64,000 nucleotides of DNA from Actinokineospora inagensis DSM 44258 (GCF_000482865.1 NZ_AXWW01000005.1:155479-219478), one strand, 5' to 3'. Counted from the stretch's first letter, positions 25,644 through 35,523 are shown. Notes: generated by a model from the sequence alone, not told the origin. Numbers and translations: made by a program.

Positions 25644-25958
25644 GCGTGCTCCCGATTCCATCGACGGTCCCCGGGCAGGCCGGGGCCACCGGACCGGTCC
25701 CTTGCCCACCAGCCCGCTGCGCACAGAAGGAGACGACGACCAGGCAGGTCGCCGTCCGGGAGCTTACCACCGAACTCAGAAGCGACCTAGCCGGCACCCG
25801 GCACCGGCCCGCGCAATTCGACACCGCGCCAAACATGCTACAAACGGGGGAACAGCGCGGTCGCTCCCTTGACACAGGACGGCAACCCGGAGGCAAGATC
25901 GAGCGCGGATCGCTATCTATTCTCTAAGTTTGTTCTCCGCCTCCGAGATGAGAACACC
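25644..25958. promoter_or_regulatory. Divergent promoter region between sulfur operon and enediyne cassette
   Basis: A 315-bp gene-free stretch separates sufS (minus) from unbL (plus). On the plus strand TTGACA at 25869-25874 is followed 19 nt later by CAAGAT, a weak promoter match. The 25910-25958 part is A/T-rich (TCTCTAAGTTTGTTCTC). I see no strong palindrome. Both operons probably start here and may be co-regulated. Confidence 0.5.
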
Positions 25959-26951
25959 ATGAGCGCACACCACGGTTCGGTCGATCCGCCCCGCGTCCAG
26001 CGCGCGGGCGACGCCGCGGCGGACGGGAACCCGAGCCCGGCCCGCCGGGTCGCGCCGCGACTGCCGATGGGCCTGGCCGACTTCGGCAGGCGCGGGTTCC
26101 GGCTGGACCGCCCGGATGTCCGAGCGCACCTGGAGCGGCACGCCCGGTCGTTCCTCACCGGCTACAACCTGGCGGCCGCGCACTGGCCGCGGGTGCGGGC
26201 CGCGGTCGAGCGGTTGGCCGCCGAGGAACGCGGCTTCGCGCACGAAGGTGCGGGAATGTACGCGGGGCAGCGGGACGCGTTCACCGGCGGCCGGTCGCGC
26301 GCGGTCGCGCGGCTGCTGGAAGAGTCCGGACAGGACTACCCGCACCTGATCGAGGTCGGCGCGGGCTGGGCGCTGGCGGTGACCCGGCTGCCGTTCCCGG
26401 TCCGGTTGACCGGTACGCCGCTGTTGCGCTGGTTGGCGTTGGACGGTGCGGGGTTCGCCGAGGTGTTCTTCGGCGGCAGGCGGGTGTTGCGCCGCCGGGC
26501 CGAGCGGGCGGGCACCGACCCGCGTCGGATCGCCCGGCTGGGCGGGGCGGGGCGGGCGCTGTGGTTCGTGACGGCGGGCGACCCGGACGACATCCGCACC
26601 ACCATCGACGAGGTCCCGGCGACCGCGCGGCCGGGGTTATGGAGTGGGGTCGGCCTGGCCACCGCGTACGCGGGCGGTGTACCCGCGACCGACCTGGACA
26701 CCTTGCGGTCGCACGCCCGTGAACACGTGGGCCACTTGGTCCAGGGCGTCGTGTTCGCCGCGACCGCCCGCGCCCGCTCCGGGATCGTCCCGGAGCACAC
26801 CCGGCTGGCCTGCGACCGGATCGCGGGCACCACCCCGGACACCGCCACCGGGTGGGCGGACCGGGCCGCGGCCGAGCTGGCCGACCGCACCGACATCGCG
26901 GCATACCTGACCTGGAAGCAGCGCGTGCGCGTGCTCGCCGGTCAACGCTGA
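25959..26951 (+). CDS. unbL: Enediyne biosynthesis protein UnbL (E3-like, DUF1702)
   Basis: 330 aa, first gene of the warhead cassette. Recognisable blocks are GLADFGRRGF near residue 38, FLTGYNLAA, the RGFAHEGAGMYAG motif that is highly conserved in DUF1702, YPHLIEVGAGWALA and DGAGFAEVFF. The family occurs with pksE in 9- and 10-membered enediyne clusters (SgcE3 in C-1027); its chemistry is unresolved. ATG 25959 is chosen because GAGATGAGA precedes it and the earlier frame lacks coding bias. The next gene starts 38 nt later. Confidence 0.88.
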   Translation: MSAHHGSVDPPRVQRAGDAAADGNPSPARRVAPRLPMGLADFGRRGFRLDRPDVRAHLERHARSFLTGYNLAAAHWPRVRAAVERLAAEERGFAHEGAGMYAGQRDAFTGGRSRAVARLLEESGQDYPHLIEVGAGWALAVTRLPFPVRLTGTPLLRWLALDGAGFAEVFFGGRRVLRRRAERAGTDPRRIARLGGAGRALWFVTAGDPDDIRTTIDEVPATARPGLWSGVGLATAYAGGVPATDLDTLRSHAREHVGHLVQGVVFAATARARSGIVPEHTRLACDRIAGTTPDTATGWADRAAAELADRTDIAAYLTWKQRVRVLAGQR

Positions 26952-26989
26952 ACCCCTTGGCTCGCCACAGTTCTCCCGAGAGGTCGTCC

Positions 26990-28900
26990 ATGACGTCCGG
27001 ATCTCTTCGGCGCTCGCTGAGCGCCGTCTTCGCGGTCGCGCTCTGCGTGGCCGTTGGTGTGGTCACCGCGTTGCCGCAGACCAGCCAGGCCGAGCAGGAC
27101 AAGATGGCGAGCCGGTTCGGGTTCCGCCAGGTCCCGGTGAACTCGGTACCCGCGAACGCCCGGTTCGTCCGCCAGGTCGAACCCGGCCTGGTCGGCATCC
27201 AGTCGTGGATCTCCGCGGTCGGCGCGGCCGTCGCGCTGACCGACCTGCGCGGCCTGGGTCGCCCGGCGGACCTGTGCCTGGTCGACCCGCGCGACGACTC
27301 GGTGACGGTCAAACCCGTTCCGGAAGCCGGGGGCGAGCAGTACCCGGCCTTCCCGCTGCGCCCCGACGGCCTCCGCTACGACTCGACGATGGCGCCGATG
27401 GGCTGCGTGCCCGCCGACATCAACGAGGACGGCGCCACGGACATCATCGTCTACTACTGGGGACGATCCCCCGTGCTGTTCCTCAACCAGGCCAAGGCGG
27501 GCACGCGGCCCTCGGCCGCCGTGTTCCGGGCCACCGAGCTGGTGGAGCCGATGGCGGTGTGGAACACGACCGCGCTCAACGTCGGCGACCTCGACGGCGA
27601 CGGCCACCTCGACATCGTGGTCGGCAACTACTTCCCGGACGGCGCCAAGGTCCTGGACCCGCGGGCCGCGGGCGATGAGCGGATGCGGATGCAGGACGGC
27701 ATGGGCGACGCCGGGAACGCCGGGCCGAGCCGGGTGTTCCTGTCCAGGCCGAGCGGGGTGGCGGGCGCGAAACCGGAACTCACCGACGTCAGCGCCGACA
27801 TCCCGGCCGAGGGGCTGCGCGGTTGGGTGCTGGCGATCGGGCTGCAGGACCTGACCGGCGACGGGCTGCCGTCGGTCTACCTCGCCAACGACTTCGGCCC
27901 GGATGTGCTGCTGGTCAACAAGTCCCGGCCGGGCCGGGTGTCCTTCACCGTCGCCAAGGGCACGCGCGACATGGTCACACCCAAGTCGGAGGTGCTCGGG
28001 CGCGACTCGTTCAAGGGCATGGGCGTCACCTTCACCTACCCGACCGGGTCGGGTCTTCCGGACATCGCGGTCAGCAACATCACCGACGACTTCGCCCTGC
28101 AGGAAAGCAACATGCTGTTCGTCCCGGACGGCACGGTCGACGACCTGCGCGCGGGTGTGGCCCCGTACGACGAGCAGAGCCAGCGGCAGGGGGTCGCGCG
28201 CAGCGGCTGGTCGTGGGACATCAAGGCGGGCGACTTCGACAACAGCGGCGTCGACGAGCTGACCCAGGCGACCGGGTTCGTCCTCGGCCACCGCGACCGG
28301 TGGGCGCTGCTGCAGGAGTTGGCCATGGGCAACGCGGAACTGTTGAAGTACCCGGGTTCCTGGCCGAACTTCGGCCCCGGCGACGACCTGTCCGGCGCAC
28401 GGGACGCGAACAAGTTCTGGGTGGACGGTCCGGACAGCCGCTACGTCGACCTGGCCGCGAAGCTCGGCATGGCCCAGGCCGCCCCGTCCCGCGGTTTCGC
28501 CCTGGGCGACGTGAACGGCGACGGCCTGCTCGACATGGTTGTCGCCAACCAGTGGGCCGATTCGACGCTGCTGCTCAACACCGCGACCGGCGCCCCGCCC
28601 GCCGCCGACCTCGCCCTGCTGCAGCCCGGTGCCGCCGGCGTCGACCGGCCCGCGATCGGCGCGCAGGTCGAGGTGCCCGCCGTGCCCGGGATCGCGGCGC
28701 AGAAGACCCAGCTCTACCCGGCCAACGGGCACGCGGGCGCCTCGGGCGCGGAGGCCCACCTGGCGCTGCCGCGGTCCGGTTCGGTGACCGCCACGGTGAC
28801 CTGGCACGACGCGGCGGGCAGCCACCGGGCGCCGGTCGTGCTGAGCCCCGGTCACCACCGGATCGTGTTGCGCCCCAACGGAGAGGTGGTCACCCGATGA
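26990..28900 (+). CDS. unbV: Enediyne biosynthesis protein UnbV (E4-like, FG-GAP/ASPIC)
   Basis: 636 aa. An N-terminal hydrophobic segment (SLSAVFAVALCVAVGVV) acts as signal or anchor, so the protein is probably extracytoplasmic. Integrin-like FG-GAP/VCBS repeats with D-x-D-x-D-G calcium loops follow: ADINEDGATDIIVYY, GDLDGDGHLDIVVGN, DLTGDGLPSVYLAND, GDVNGDGLLDMVVAN. An ASPIC/UnbV C-terminal region closes the protein. It belongs to the conserved enediyne set (SgcE4). GAGAGG precedes the ATG and its stop overlaps unbU by ATGA. Mechanism is unknown. Confidence 0.9.
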   Translation: MTSGSLRRSLSAVFAVALCVAVGVVTALPQTSQAEQDKMASRFGFRQVPVNSVPANARFVRQVEPGLVGIQSWISAVGAAVALTDLRGLGRPADLCLVDPRDDSVTVKPVPEAGGEQYPAFPLRPDGLRYDSTMAPMGCVPADINEDGATDIIVYYWGRSPVLFLNQAKAGTRPSAAVFRATELVEPMAVWNTTALNVGDLDGDGHLDIVVGNYFPDGAKVLDPRAAGDERMRMQDGMGDAGNAGPSRVFLSRPSGVAGAKPELTDVSADIPAEGLRGWVLAIGLQDLTGDGLPSVYLANDFGPDVLLVNKSRPGRVSFTVAKGTRDMVTPKSEVLGRDSFKGMGVTFTYPTGSGLPDIAVSNITDDFALQESNMLFVPDGTVDDLRAGVAPYDEQSQRQGVARSGWSWDIKAGDFDNSGVDELTQATGFVLGHRDRWALLQELAMGNAELLKYPGSWPNFGPGDDLSGARDANKFWVDGPDSRYVDLAAKLGMAQAAPSRGFALGDVNGDGLLDMVVANQWADSTLLLNTATGAPPAADLALLQPGAAGVDRPAIGAQVEVPAVPGIAAQKTQLYPANGHAGASGAEAHLALPRSGSVTATVTWHDAAGSHRAPVVLSPGHHRIVLRPNGEVVTR

Positions 28901-29859
28901 CGACCGAGATCAGCAAGTCCACCGGAACGGCGCTGCCCACCCCCCGGGTCGACAGCACGCCGGTCCCGGTGCCCACCCAGGCGGTCGAACCGCGCCAACG
29001 CGACCCGCGGGTGCTGGCGCTGCAGCGGTTCGCGATGTCGATCACCGCGTTCAACATCCTCGGGCACCTGTGGTTCGGCTTCGAGCAGGCCCCGATCACC
29101 CCCATCGTCTGCCTGCTCGTCGGCTACGCCAGCGCGCTGCTGTTCGAGACCGTGGACGCCTGGACGCACGACCGCGCGCCGGACTACGCGGGCGGCGCGA
29201 AGTCGGTGGCGGTGTTCCTGCTGCCCGCCCACATCGGCGCCCTGGCCTGCGGGATGCTGCTCTACGCCAACTCGTCGCTGTGGCCGTACCTGTTCGCGGT
29301 CGTGGTGAGCAACGCCAGCAAGTACGTCTTCCGGATGCGGGTCAAGGGCCGGGTGCGGCACATGCTCAACCCGTCGAACACCGGTATCGCGGTGACGTTG
29401 GTGCTGTTCCCCTGGGTCGGCATCTCCCCGCCGTACCACTTCACGAACTGGCTGCACGGCGCGCTGTCGTGGGCGATCCCGGTCGGCATCCTGGTGGCGG
29501 GCACCATGCTCAACGCCGGGTTGACCAAGAAGATCCCGCTGATCCTGGCGTGGGGCGGCGGGTTCGCGTTGCAGGCGCTGGCCAGGTGGCTGGTGCTGGA
29601 CCAGGCGCTGGCCGCCGCGCTGCTGCCGATGACCGGGGTGGCGTTCATCCTGTTCACCAACTACATGATCACCGACCCGGGGTCGACGCCGTCGTCGCGG
29701 CGCGGTCAGGTCGTCTTCGGCCTCACCACGGCCGTGCTCTACGGGGTCCTCGTGTCGCTGGGCATCGTGTTCGGCCTGTTCTTCGCGCTGGTGATCACCT
29801 GCCTGCTGCGCGCCGGTGTGCTGCTGGTGGCCCGCACCCGGGGTCGGGTGCCGGCGTGA
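28897..29859 (+). CDS. unbU: Enediyne biosynthesis membrane protein UnbU (E5-like)
   Basis: 320-aa integral membrane protein with about eight TM helices after a ~50-residue Pro/Thr-rich cytosolic tail. MLNPSNTGIAVTLVLFPWVGISPPYHFTNW and the FTNYMITDPGSTPSSRRGQ motif are typical of the UnbU family, related to RnfD/NqrB-like membrane subunits. The family occurs in enediyne loci (SgcE5). The start overlaps the unbV stop and the stop overlaps the pksE GTG (GTGA), so unbV-unbU-pksE form one translationally coupled unit. Confidence 0.9.
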   Translation: MTTEISKSTGTALPTPRVDSTPVPVPTQAVEPRQRDPRVLALQRFAMSITAFNILGHLWFGFEQAPITPIVCLLVGYASALLFETVDAWTHDRAPDYAGGAKSVAVFLLPAHIGALACGMLLYANSSLWPYLFAVVVSNASKYVFRMRVKGRVRHMLNPSNTGIAVTLVLFPWVGISPPYHFTNWLHGALSWAIPVGILVAGTMLNAGLTKKIPLILAWGGGFALQALARWLVLDQALAAALLPMTGVAFILFTNYMITDPGSTPSSRRGQVVFGLTTAVLYGVLVSLGIVFGLFFALVITCLLRAGVLLVARTRGRVPA

Positions 29860-32800
29860 CGCCCGGTGTGGTGATCGTCGGGCTGGCCTGCCACTACCCC
29901 GACGCGCACCACCCGGACGACCTGTGGCAGGCGGTGCTGACCGGCAGGCGGGCGTTCCGGCGGATTCCGCCGCTGCGGCTCTCGGCCGCTTACCTCGGCG
30001 AGCGCGACGACCCCGACCGCACCTACGTCACCCACGCCGGGGTGCTGCGGGACTGGGAGTTCGACCGGTCGGCGTTCCGGGTGCCGGTCGGGGTGCACCG
30101 CGCGGTCGACCACACGCACTGGCTGGCGTTGCAGACCGCCGCCGAGGCGCTGGCCGACGCGGGCGTGCCGGACGGCGACACGCTGCCGCGCGACGAGGTC
30201 GGCGTGGTGCTGGGCAACTCGCTGGCCGGTGAGTTCAGCCGGGCCGCGCAGATCCGCACCCGGTGGCCGTTCCTGGCTCGGGCCGCCCGGGTGGCGCTCG
30301 GCCGCGGCGCGGTCGACGACGACGTGGCCGCGGTGGTGCTCGCCGAGCTGGAGGCCGAGGTCAAGGGCCGGTTCCCGGAGCCGACCGACGAGACCCTGGC
30401 CGGGGCGCTGGCCAACACGATCGCGGGCCGGGTGGGCAACCACTTCGACCTGCGCGGCGGCGGCTACACAGTGGATGGCGCCTGCTCGTCGAGCCTGCTC
30501 GCGGTCATCCAGGCCGCCCGCGCGGTCGCCGCCGGTGAGCTGCGGTTCGCGCTGGCGGGCGGGGTCGATCTGAGCATCGACCCGTTGGAGTTGGTGGGGT
30601 TCGCCCGGGTCGGGGTGCTCGGCGTGGACGAGATGCGGGTGTACGACGCCGCGCCGACCGGGTTCCTGCCCGGTGAGGGCTGCGGTGTGCTGCTGCTGAC
30701 CACGGCGGACGAGGCGGCGCGGCGCGGGCTGCCGGTGTACGCGGAGCTGCTGGGTTGGGGGATCTCGGCGGACGGCGCGGGCGGGCTGACCCGCCCGTCG
30801 GTGTCCGGGCAGCGGCGGGCGATGGACCACGCGTACCGGATGGCGGGCATCGATCCGTCCACTGTGGACCTGGTGGAGGGGCACGGCACCGGGACGGCGG
30901 TCGGCGACCTCGCCGAGTTGACGGCGTTGAGCGGGCTGCGCGGCACGGGGAGCCGCCGGGCCGCGCTCGGGTCGGTCAAGGCGAACATCGGGCACACCAA
31001 GGCGGCGGCCGGGGTGGCCGGGTTGATCAAGGCCGTGCTGGCGGTGCGCGCGGGCGTGCTGCCGCCGACAACCGGGTGCGTCGACCCGCACCCGCTGCTG
31101 CTGTCGCCGGGAACGCCGTTGCGGACCCTCGATGCGCCGGAGCCGTGGGAGAGCCCCGGCAGGCTGGCGTCGGTGTCGGCGCTGGGGTTCGGCGGGATCA
31201 ACTCGCACATCCTGGTCGGCGGCACGCGGACGTCCACCGATGTGGTGGCCCCGGTGGTCGCGCCGCCCCGGTACGACATCGTGCTGGTCGGCGCGAACAA
31301 CCCCGAGGCGTTGCGAGCGCTGTTGGCGGAGCGGGCCGGGTGGTTCGCCGCGCTCAGCGACGCGGAGCTGCACGATGTGGCCGCGTCCAGCCAGGGTGAG
31401 CGGGACGCGGACGTGCGGTGCGCGCTGGTGGCGTCCCGACCGGCGGAGTTGGCGGCGGCGGCGGTCGCGGCGGCGGCCAGGTTGGCCGACTGGGACGGCG
31501 CGTTGACCGTGGCCACGACGGCCGGGTTCGTGCTGGCCCGGGGCGCGGCGCCGTCCATCGGGTTGATCTTCCCCGGTCAGGCGGCGCCGGTGCGCCCCGA
31601 CCTGCCGCCGTGGGCCGACCGGTTCGACGTCCCGGCGCTGCCCGCCACCGTGCGGGTCGGCGACACCGACACGGCGGCGGCGCAACCGGCCATCCTGCGC
31701 CAGTCCCTGGCCGGATTGGCCTGGCTGGGCGCCCTGGGCTGCGAGGCGGTGGGTGCGGTCGGGCACAGTCTCGGCGAGATCACGGCACTCGTGTGGGCGG
31801 GAGCGTTGAACGCGGACACAGCGCTCGACCTTGCGGCCGCTCGTGGCCGGTTGATGGCCGAGCACGGGCTCGCTGGGACGGCGATGGCGAGCCTGGACGC
31901 CTGCGCCGCCGAGCTGGGGTCGTTGCTTGCCGGGACCTCGGTGGTGGTGGCCTGCGACAACGGCCCCCGGCGGACGTCGATCGCGGGCCCGCGCGGGGAG
32001 ATCGATGTCGTGCTGGTCCGGGCGGCCGCCGCGGGGATCGCCGGGGCCGGTTTGGCCGTATCGCACGGTTTCCACAGCCCGGCGATGCTGCCCGCGCGGG
32101 AGCCGATGCGGGAGCTGGTCGCGGGCGTGGCGTTCGCGCGTCCGATCCGGCCGGTGGTGTCGACGGTGACCGGCTCGCTGCTGGACGGCGTGGACCTGGG
32201 CGAGGTGCTGGTAGACCAGTTGACCGAGCCGGTGCGGTTCCGGGAGGCGGTCACCGAGCTGGCCGCCCGCGTCGGATTGCTGGTCGAGGTCGGCCCGGGA
32301 CGGACGCTGAACGGGCCAACGGTCGATTGCGCCCCGAACACGCCGGTCGTGTCGCTGGACTGCGGTGGGTCCGGCCGGGCGCACGCGGTCGCCACCGCCG
32401 CCCTGGTCGCGTCCGGAGCCGGGTCGGTGACACCGTGGTTCACCGGTCGCGACGACCGGCACCTGCCGCTCGGCACACCGATGTCCTTCCTGCGGAACCC
32501 CTGCGAGGTCGAGGTCGAGGCCGACTTCGCACCCGCGACGGCCACGCCGGTCACCGGTGACGAGTGCGATCCCCTGCTCGCCCTGCGGACCAGGCTGGCC
32601 GCCGAGTGCGAGCTCGACCTGACCGGCATCACCGAGTCGACCTCGCTGTCGCGGGACCTGCACCTGAGCTCGCTGCGGGTCGTCACGCTGATCGCCAGGG
32701 TCGCCGCCGACCTCGGCCGCAAGACACCGCAGGCGTTCCCGGCGTTCGCCGACGCCACCGTGGGCGAGGCGGCCGCGATCCTGACCGAGTTGGCGCCCGC

Positions 32801-35111
32801 CGACGCGCACACCGAGACCGGCGTGCGCGGGGTCCGGGAGTGGGTGCGGCCCTTCGCCCACCACTGGGTCCCCGGGGTCCCACGCCGCCCGGCCACCGGC
32901 GTCCACTGGTCGATCCACGCGCCCAAGCCGCACTGGCTCAGGTCGCTCGGATCGACCGGAACGCGCTCCGGGTTCGCCGCGTACCTGCCCGACGACGCGG
33001 GGCCGGACGAGGTGGCCGGGGTGTTGCGGGACATCGGCGAGCAGCAGCCGAGCGTGGTGTTGATCGTCCACCACGGACACCCGGCGGCGGCCGCCGTCGC
33101 GCGCAGCGCCCACGTGGAGCTCCCGGACGCGGCGACCACGGTCATCCGGGTTCCCGTCCACGCGTCGACACTGGACCCGGAGTTGATCGCGGGCAGCGGG
33201 CACCAGGAGCTGTGGCTGCGCGACGGGACGATCGAGCACCTGGAGTCCAGGCTGGACAAACCGGATGCGGCGGGCGAAATCCCCATCGGGGCGGGCGAGG
33301 TGTGCGTGGTGACCGGCGGGGTCACCGGCATCACCGCGTACACGGCGGTCGCGCTGGCCGAGCGGACCGGGTGCGTGCTGCTGTTCACCGGCCGCCGTCC
33401 CGACACGGACGCCGTTGTCGCGAATGGACTCACCGAAGTCCGGCAACGGGTTGACGCCCAGTACCACTCCGCCGACATCACCGACCCCGGCGCCGCCGAG
33501 GGGATCATCGCGGCCGCGCGGGCACTGGGACCGGTGCGCGGGTTGCTGCACGGTGCCGCCGTGAACGAGCCGCGACTGTTGTCCACTGTGGATGGATCGA
33601 CGCTGCGGCGGGCGGTCGGGCCGAAGGTCGACGGGTTCCGCAACCTGGTCGAGGCCGCCGAGGACGAGTGGCGGCTGGTGGTGACCTACGGGTCGATCAT
33701 CGGTCGGGTCGGACTGGCCGGGCAGGCGGAGTACTGCGTCGCCAACGACTGGCTCCGGCACGCGACCGCCGAGTGGGCCGCCGCGCACCCGGGCTGCCGG
33801 GTGCATTGCGTCGAGTGGTCGCTGTGGTCCGGGGTCGGGATGGGCGCGCGGATGGGCGTGATCGACGGGCTCGCCGCGCGCGGTGTTGTCCCGATCACGC
33901 CCGGCGCGGGCGCGGCGGCGTTGCTGGATGTGCTCAGTCGTGGCGGTGCGCCGACCACGGTCATGATCAGCGGGAGGTTCCCGGACACGGACACGTTGGC
34001 CTTGTCGCGCCCGGACGTGCCGCTGCTGCGGTTCCTGGAAGAGACACGTACGGTGACCCCGGGCGTCGAGGTGGTCGCCGATACGGGTCTGACGACACGA
34101 GACGACCCTTACCTGGTGGAACACCGGATCGATGGGGTTCCGGTGCTGCCCGCCGTCGTCGGGTTGGAGGCGATCGCGCAGACCGTGCAGGCCACCACGG
34201 GCGATCGAGACGCGTGGGCCTTTACCGACCTGGACCTGGCCGCGCCGATAACAGGGTCCCCTGAGGGGCGGAAGGTGCGGGTGTCGACGCTCGCGGAAGG
34301 CGACCTCGTGCACGCCGTGGTCACCGACGACAGTGACCGATTCTCACTTGCCCGGATTACCACCACCGTCAGACCTGTCGGACACGCCCCGGTTCTTACC
34401 TCACCCGGGCTGATACCGGAAGCGGCCAGCACGCATACCTACTACGGTCCGCTGTTCTTCCACACCGGCCGTTTCGCCCGCCTTCGCCGGTATGACTACC
34501 TGTCGGCGTTCGAGGTCGGCGCGTGGATCGACTCGGCGGACACAGACTGGTTCGCCAACATCCACGCCCAACGCCTCTTGCTCGGTGATCCCGGTCTGCT
34601 TGACGCGAGCATCCACGTGTTGCTGGCGTGCCTACCGCACCGGTCTGTCCTACCGACCGGGGCTGGGTCCGTGACCGTGTGGCGGAAACACCGTGGTCCG
34701 GCATATGTGCGCGCCCGGGAACTCACACACACCGTGGACGAGTACGTCTTTGACGTGGACGTGGTAGCCCCGGACGGTACGGCTGTCGCGCAGTGGTCGA
34801 GCTTGCGGCTACGCGCCGTTGGCTCCAGACCGTGGGCGATACCACTGCCCGCGCCGCTCGTCGGCCCGCTGCTGAGCCGCCGGATGATCGAGGCCGAGCT
34901 CGCCGACCGGCTCGACGTGCGGTCCACGCAGGCGGGCAACCACCTCCACCTGGCCACCGACTCGGCCGACTTCCTCCGCGACGTGCTGGTGAAAGCCGGA
35001 TACGCCGAGGTCACCCGCGACAAGCGCGGGGTCGTGCTCGGTGTCGAGGAGTCCCGGGAGATCGGATGTCAGCTCGCCGGTAGCCCCCTCAGCACCGTGG
35101 TCGGGGTGTGA
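29856..35111 (+). CDS. pksE: Enediyne iterative polyketide synthase PKSE, truncated C-terminus
   Basis: 1751 aa. Order: KS with DGACSSS (Cys210), EGHGTGT (His343), NIGHTK (His380); AT with GHSLGE (Ser638) and FHSP; ACP with DLHLSSLRV (pantetheine Ser939); KR with VTGGVTGI (about 1149) and AEYCVAND (Tyr1293); hot-dog DH with LVEHRIDGVPVLP (His1423). Iterative PKSEs make the linear polyene precursor of the warhead. Typical enzymes are about 1930 aa and end with their own phosphopantetheinyl transferase domain. Here only about 90 residues follow the DH, and no PPTase signature is present. GTG 29856 overlaps the unbU stop. Confidence 0.93.
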   Translation: MTPGVVIVGLACHYPDAHHPDDLWQAVLTGRRAFRRIPPLRLSAAYLGERDDPDRTYVTHAGVLRDWEFDRSAFRVPVGVHRAVDHTHWLALQTAAEALADAGVPDGDTLPRDEVGVVLGNSLAGEFSRAAQIRTRWPFLARAARVALGRGAVDDDVAAVVLAELEAEVKGRFPEPTDETLAGALANTIAGRVGNHFDLRGGGYTVDGACSSSLLAVIQAARAVAAGELRFALAGGVDLSIDPLELVGFARVGVLGVDEMRVYDAAPTGFLPGEGCGVLLLTTADEAARRGLPVYAELLGWGISADGAGGLTRPSVSGQRRAMDHAYRMAGIDPSTVDLVEGHGTGTAVGDLAELTALSGLRGTGSRRAALGSVKANIGHTKAAAGVAGLIKAVLAVRAGVLPPTTGCVDPHPLLLSPGTPLRTLDAPEPWESPGRLASVSALGFGGINSHILVGGTRTSTDVVAPVVAPPRYDIVLVGANNPEALRALLAERAGWFAALSDAELHDVAASSQGERDADVRCALVASRPAELAAAAVAAAARLADWDGALTVATTAGFVLARGAAPSIGLIFPGQAAPVRPDLPPWADRFDVPALPATVRVGDTDTAAAQPAILRQSLAGLAWLGALGCEAVGAVGHSLGEITALVWAGALNADTALDLAAARGRLMAEHGLAGTAMASLDACAAELGSLLAGTSVVVACDNGPRRTSIAGPRGEIDVVLVRAAAAGIAGAGLAVSHGFHSPAMLPAREPMRELVAGVAFARPIRPVVSTVTGSLLDGVDLGEVLVDQLTEPVRFREAVTELAARVGLLVEVGPGRTLNGPTVDCAPNTPVVSLDCGGSGRAHAVATAALVASGAGSVTPWFTGRDDRHLPLGTPMSFLRNPCEVEVEADFAPATATPVTGDECDPLLALRTRLAAECELDLTGITESTSLSRDLHLSSLRVVTLIARVAADLGRKTPQAFPAFADATVGEAAAILTELAPADAHTETGVRGVREWVRPFAHHWVPGVPRRPATGVHWSIHAPKPHWLRSLGSTGTRSGFAAYLPDDAGPDEVAGVLRDIGEQQPSVVLIVHHGHPAAAAVARSAHVELPDAATTVIRVPVHASTLDPELIAGSGHQELWLRDGTIEHLESRLDKPDAAGEIPIGAGEVCVVTGGVTGITAYTAVALAERTGCVLLFTGRRPDTDAVVANGLTEVRQRVDAQYHSADITDPGAAEGIIAAARALGPVRGLLHGAAVNEPRLLSTVDGSTLRRAVGPKVDGFRNLVEAAEDEWRLVVTYGSIIGRVGLAGQAEYCVANDWLRHATAEWAAAHPGCRVHCVEWSLWSGVGMGARMGVIDGLAARGVVPITPGAGAAALLDVLSRGGAPTTVMISGRFPDTDTLALSRPDVPLLRFLEETRTVTPGVEVVADTGLTTRDDPYLVEHRIDGVPVLPAVVGLEAIAQTVQATTGDRDAWAFTDLDLAAPITGSPEGRKVRVSTLAEGDLVHAVVTDDSDRFSLARITTTVRPVGHAPVLTSPGLIPEAASTHTYYGPLFFHTGRFARLRRYDYLSAFEVGAWIDSADTDWFANIHAQRLLLGDPGLLDASIHVLLACLPHRSVLPTGAGSVTVWRKHRGPAYVRARELTHTVDEYVFDVDVVAPDGTAVAQWSSLRLRAVGSRPWAIPLPAPLVGPLLSRRMIEAELADRLDVRSTQAGNHLHLATDSADFLRDVLVKAGYAEVTRDKRGVVLGVEESREIGCQLAGSPLSTVVGV

Positions 35112-35112
35112 C

Positions 35113-35523
35113 GTGCGCGCCTACCGCTACCGACACCGGGTCACGTTTGACGAGACCAACCTGGTGGGCAACGTGTACTTCACGAACTACCTGCACTGGC
35201 AGGGCCACTGCCGCGAACACTTCCTCGCCGACCACGCCCCCGGGGTGCTCAAAGAACTCCGCACCGGCGACCTGGCCCTGGTCACCGTGTCCTGCGCGAT
35301 GAACTTCTACACCGAGTGCTTCGCCTTCGACATCATCGACGTCGCCATGCGGTTGGGCGCGCAGGGCGGCAACCGCATCACCATGACCTTCGACTTCACC
35401 CGCGACGACCTCGTCATCGCCACCGGTAACCAAACCGTGGCCTGCATGCGCCGCGACAACGAGGGCATGGAACCCGTCCACCCACCCCCCGACCTACGCG
35501 CCGCCCTCGCCGAATACGCCTGA
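35113..35523 (+). CDS. tebC: Enediyne polyene thioesterase TEBC (E10-like)
   Basis: 136-aa hot-dog thioesterase of the 4-hydroxybenzoyl-CoA thioesterase type. YRHRVTFDETNLVGNVYFTNYLHWQGHCREHFL is the typical catalytic helix region; in this family an Asp/Glu-Thr-N signature replaces the usual Asp nucleophile. Family members (CalE7, SgcE10, DynE7) release the PKSE-bound polyene. It starts with GTG one base after the pksE stop, completing the canonical cassette. Confidence 0.93.
   Translation: MRAYRYRHRVTFDETNLVGNVYFTNYLHWQGHCREHFLADHAPGVLKELRTGDLALVTVSCAMNFYTECFAFDIIDVAMRLGAQGGNRITMTFDFTRDDLVIATGNQTVACMRRDNEGMEPVHPPPDLRAALAEYA

Noticed and set aside
29070..29855. N-terminal extension of the PKSE frame
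   Set aside because: It overlaps unbU in another frame and is non-domain Arg/Gly-rich sequence; the KS begins right after GTG 29856.
29739..34313. 1524-aa open frame on the minus strand
   Set aside because: Antisense shadow of pksE; composition is repetitive Arg/Gly/His and no domain is visible.
34850..35523. PPTase domain split off into a following frame
   Set aside because: The next frame is tebC, beginning one base after the pksE stop; no PPTase motif appears in any frame there.
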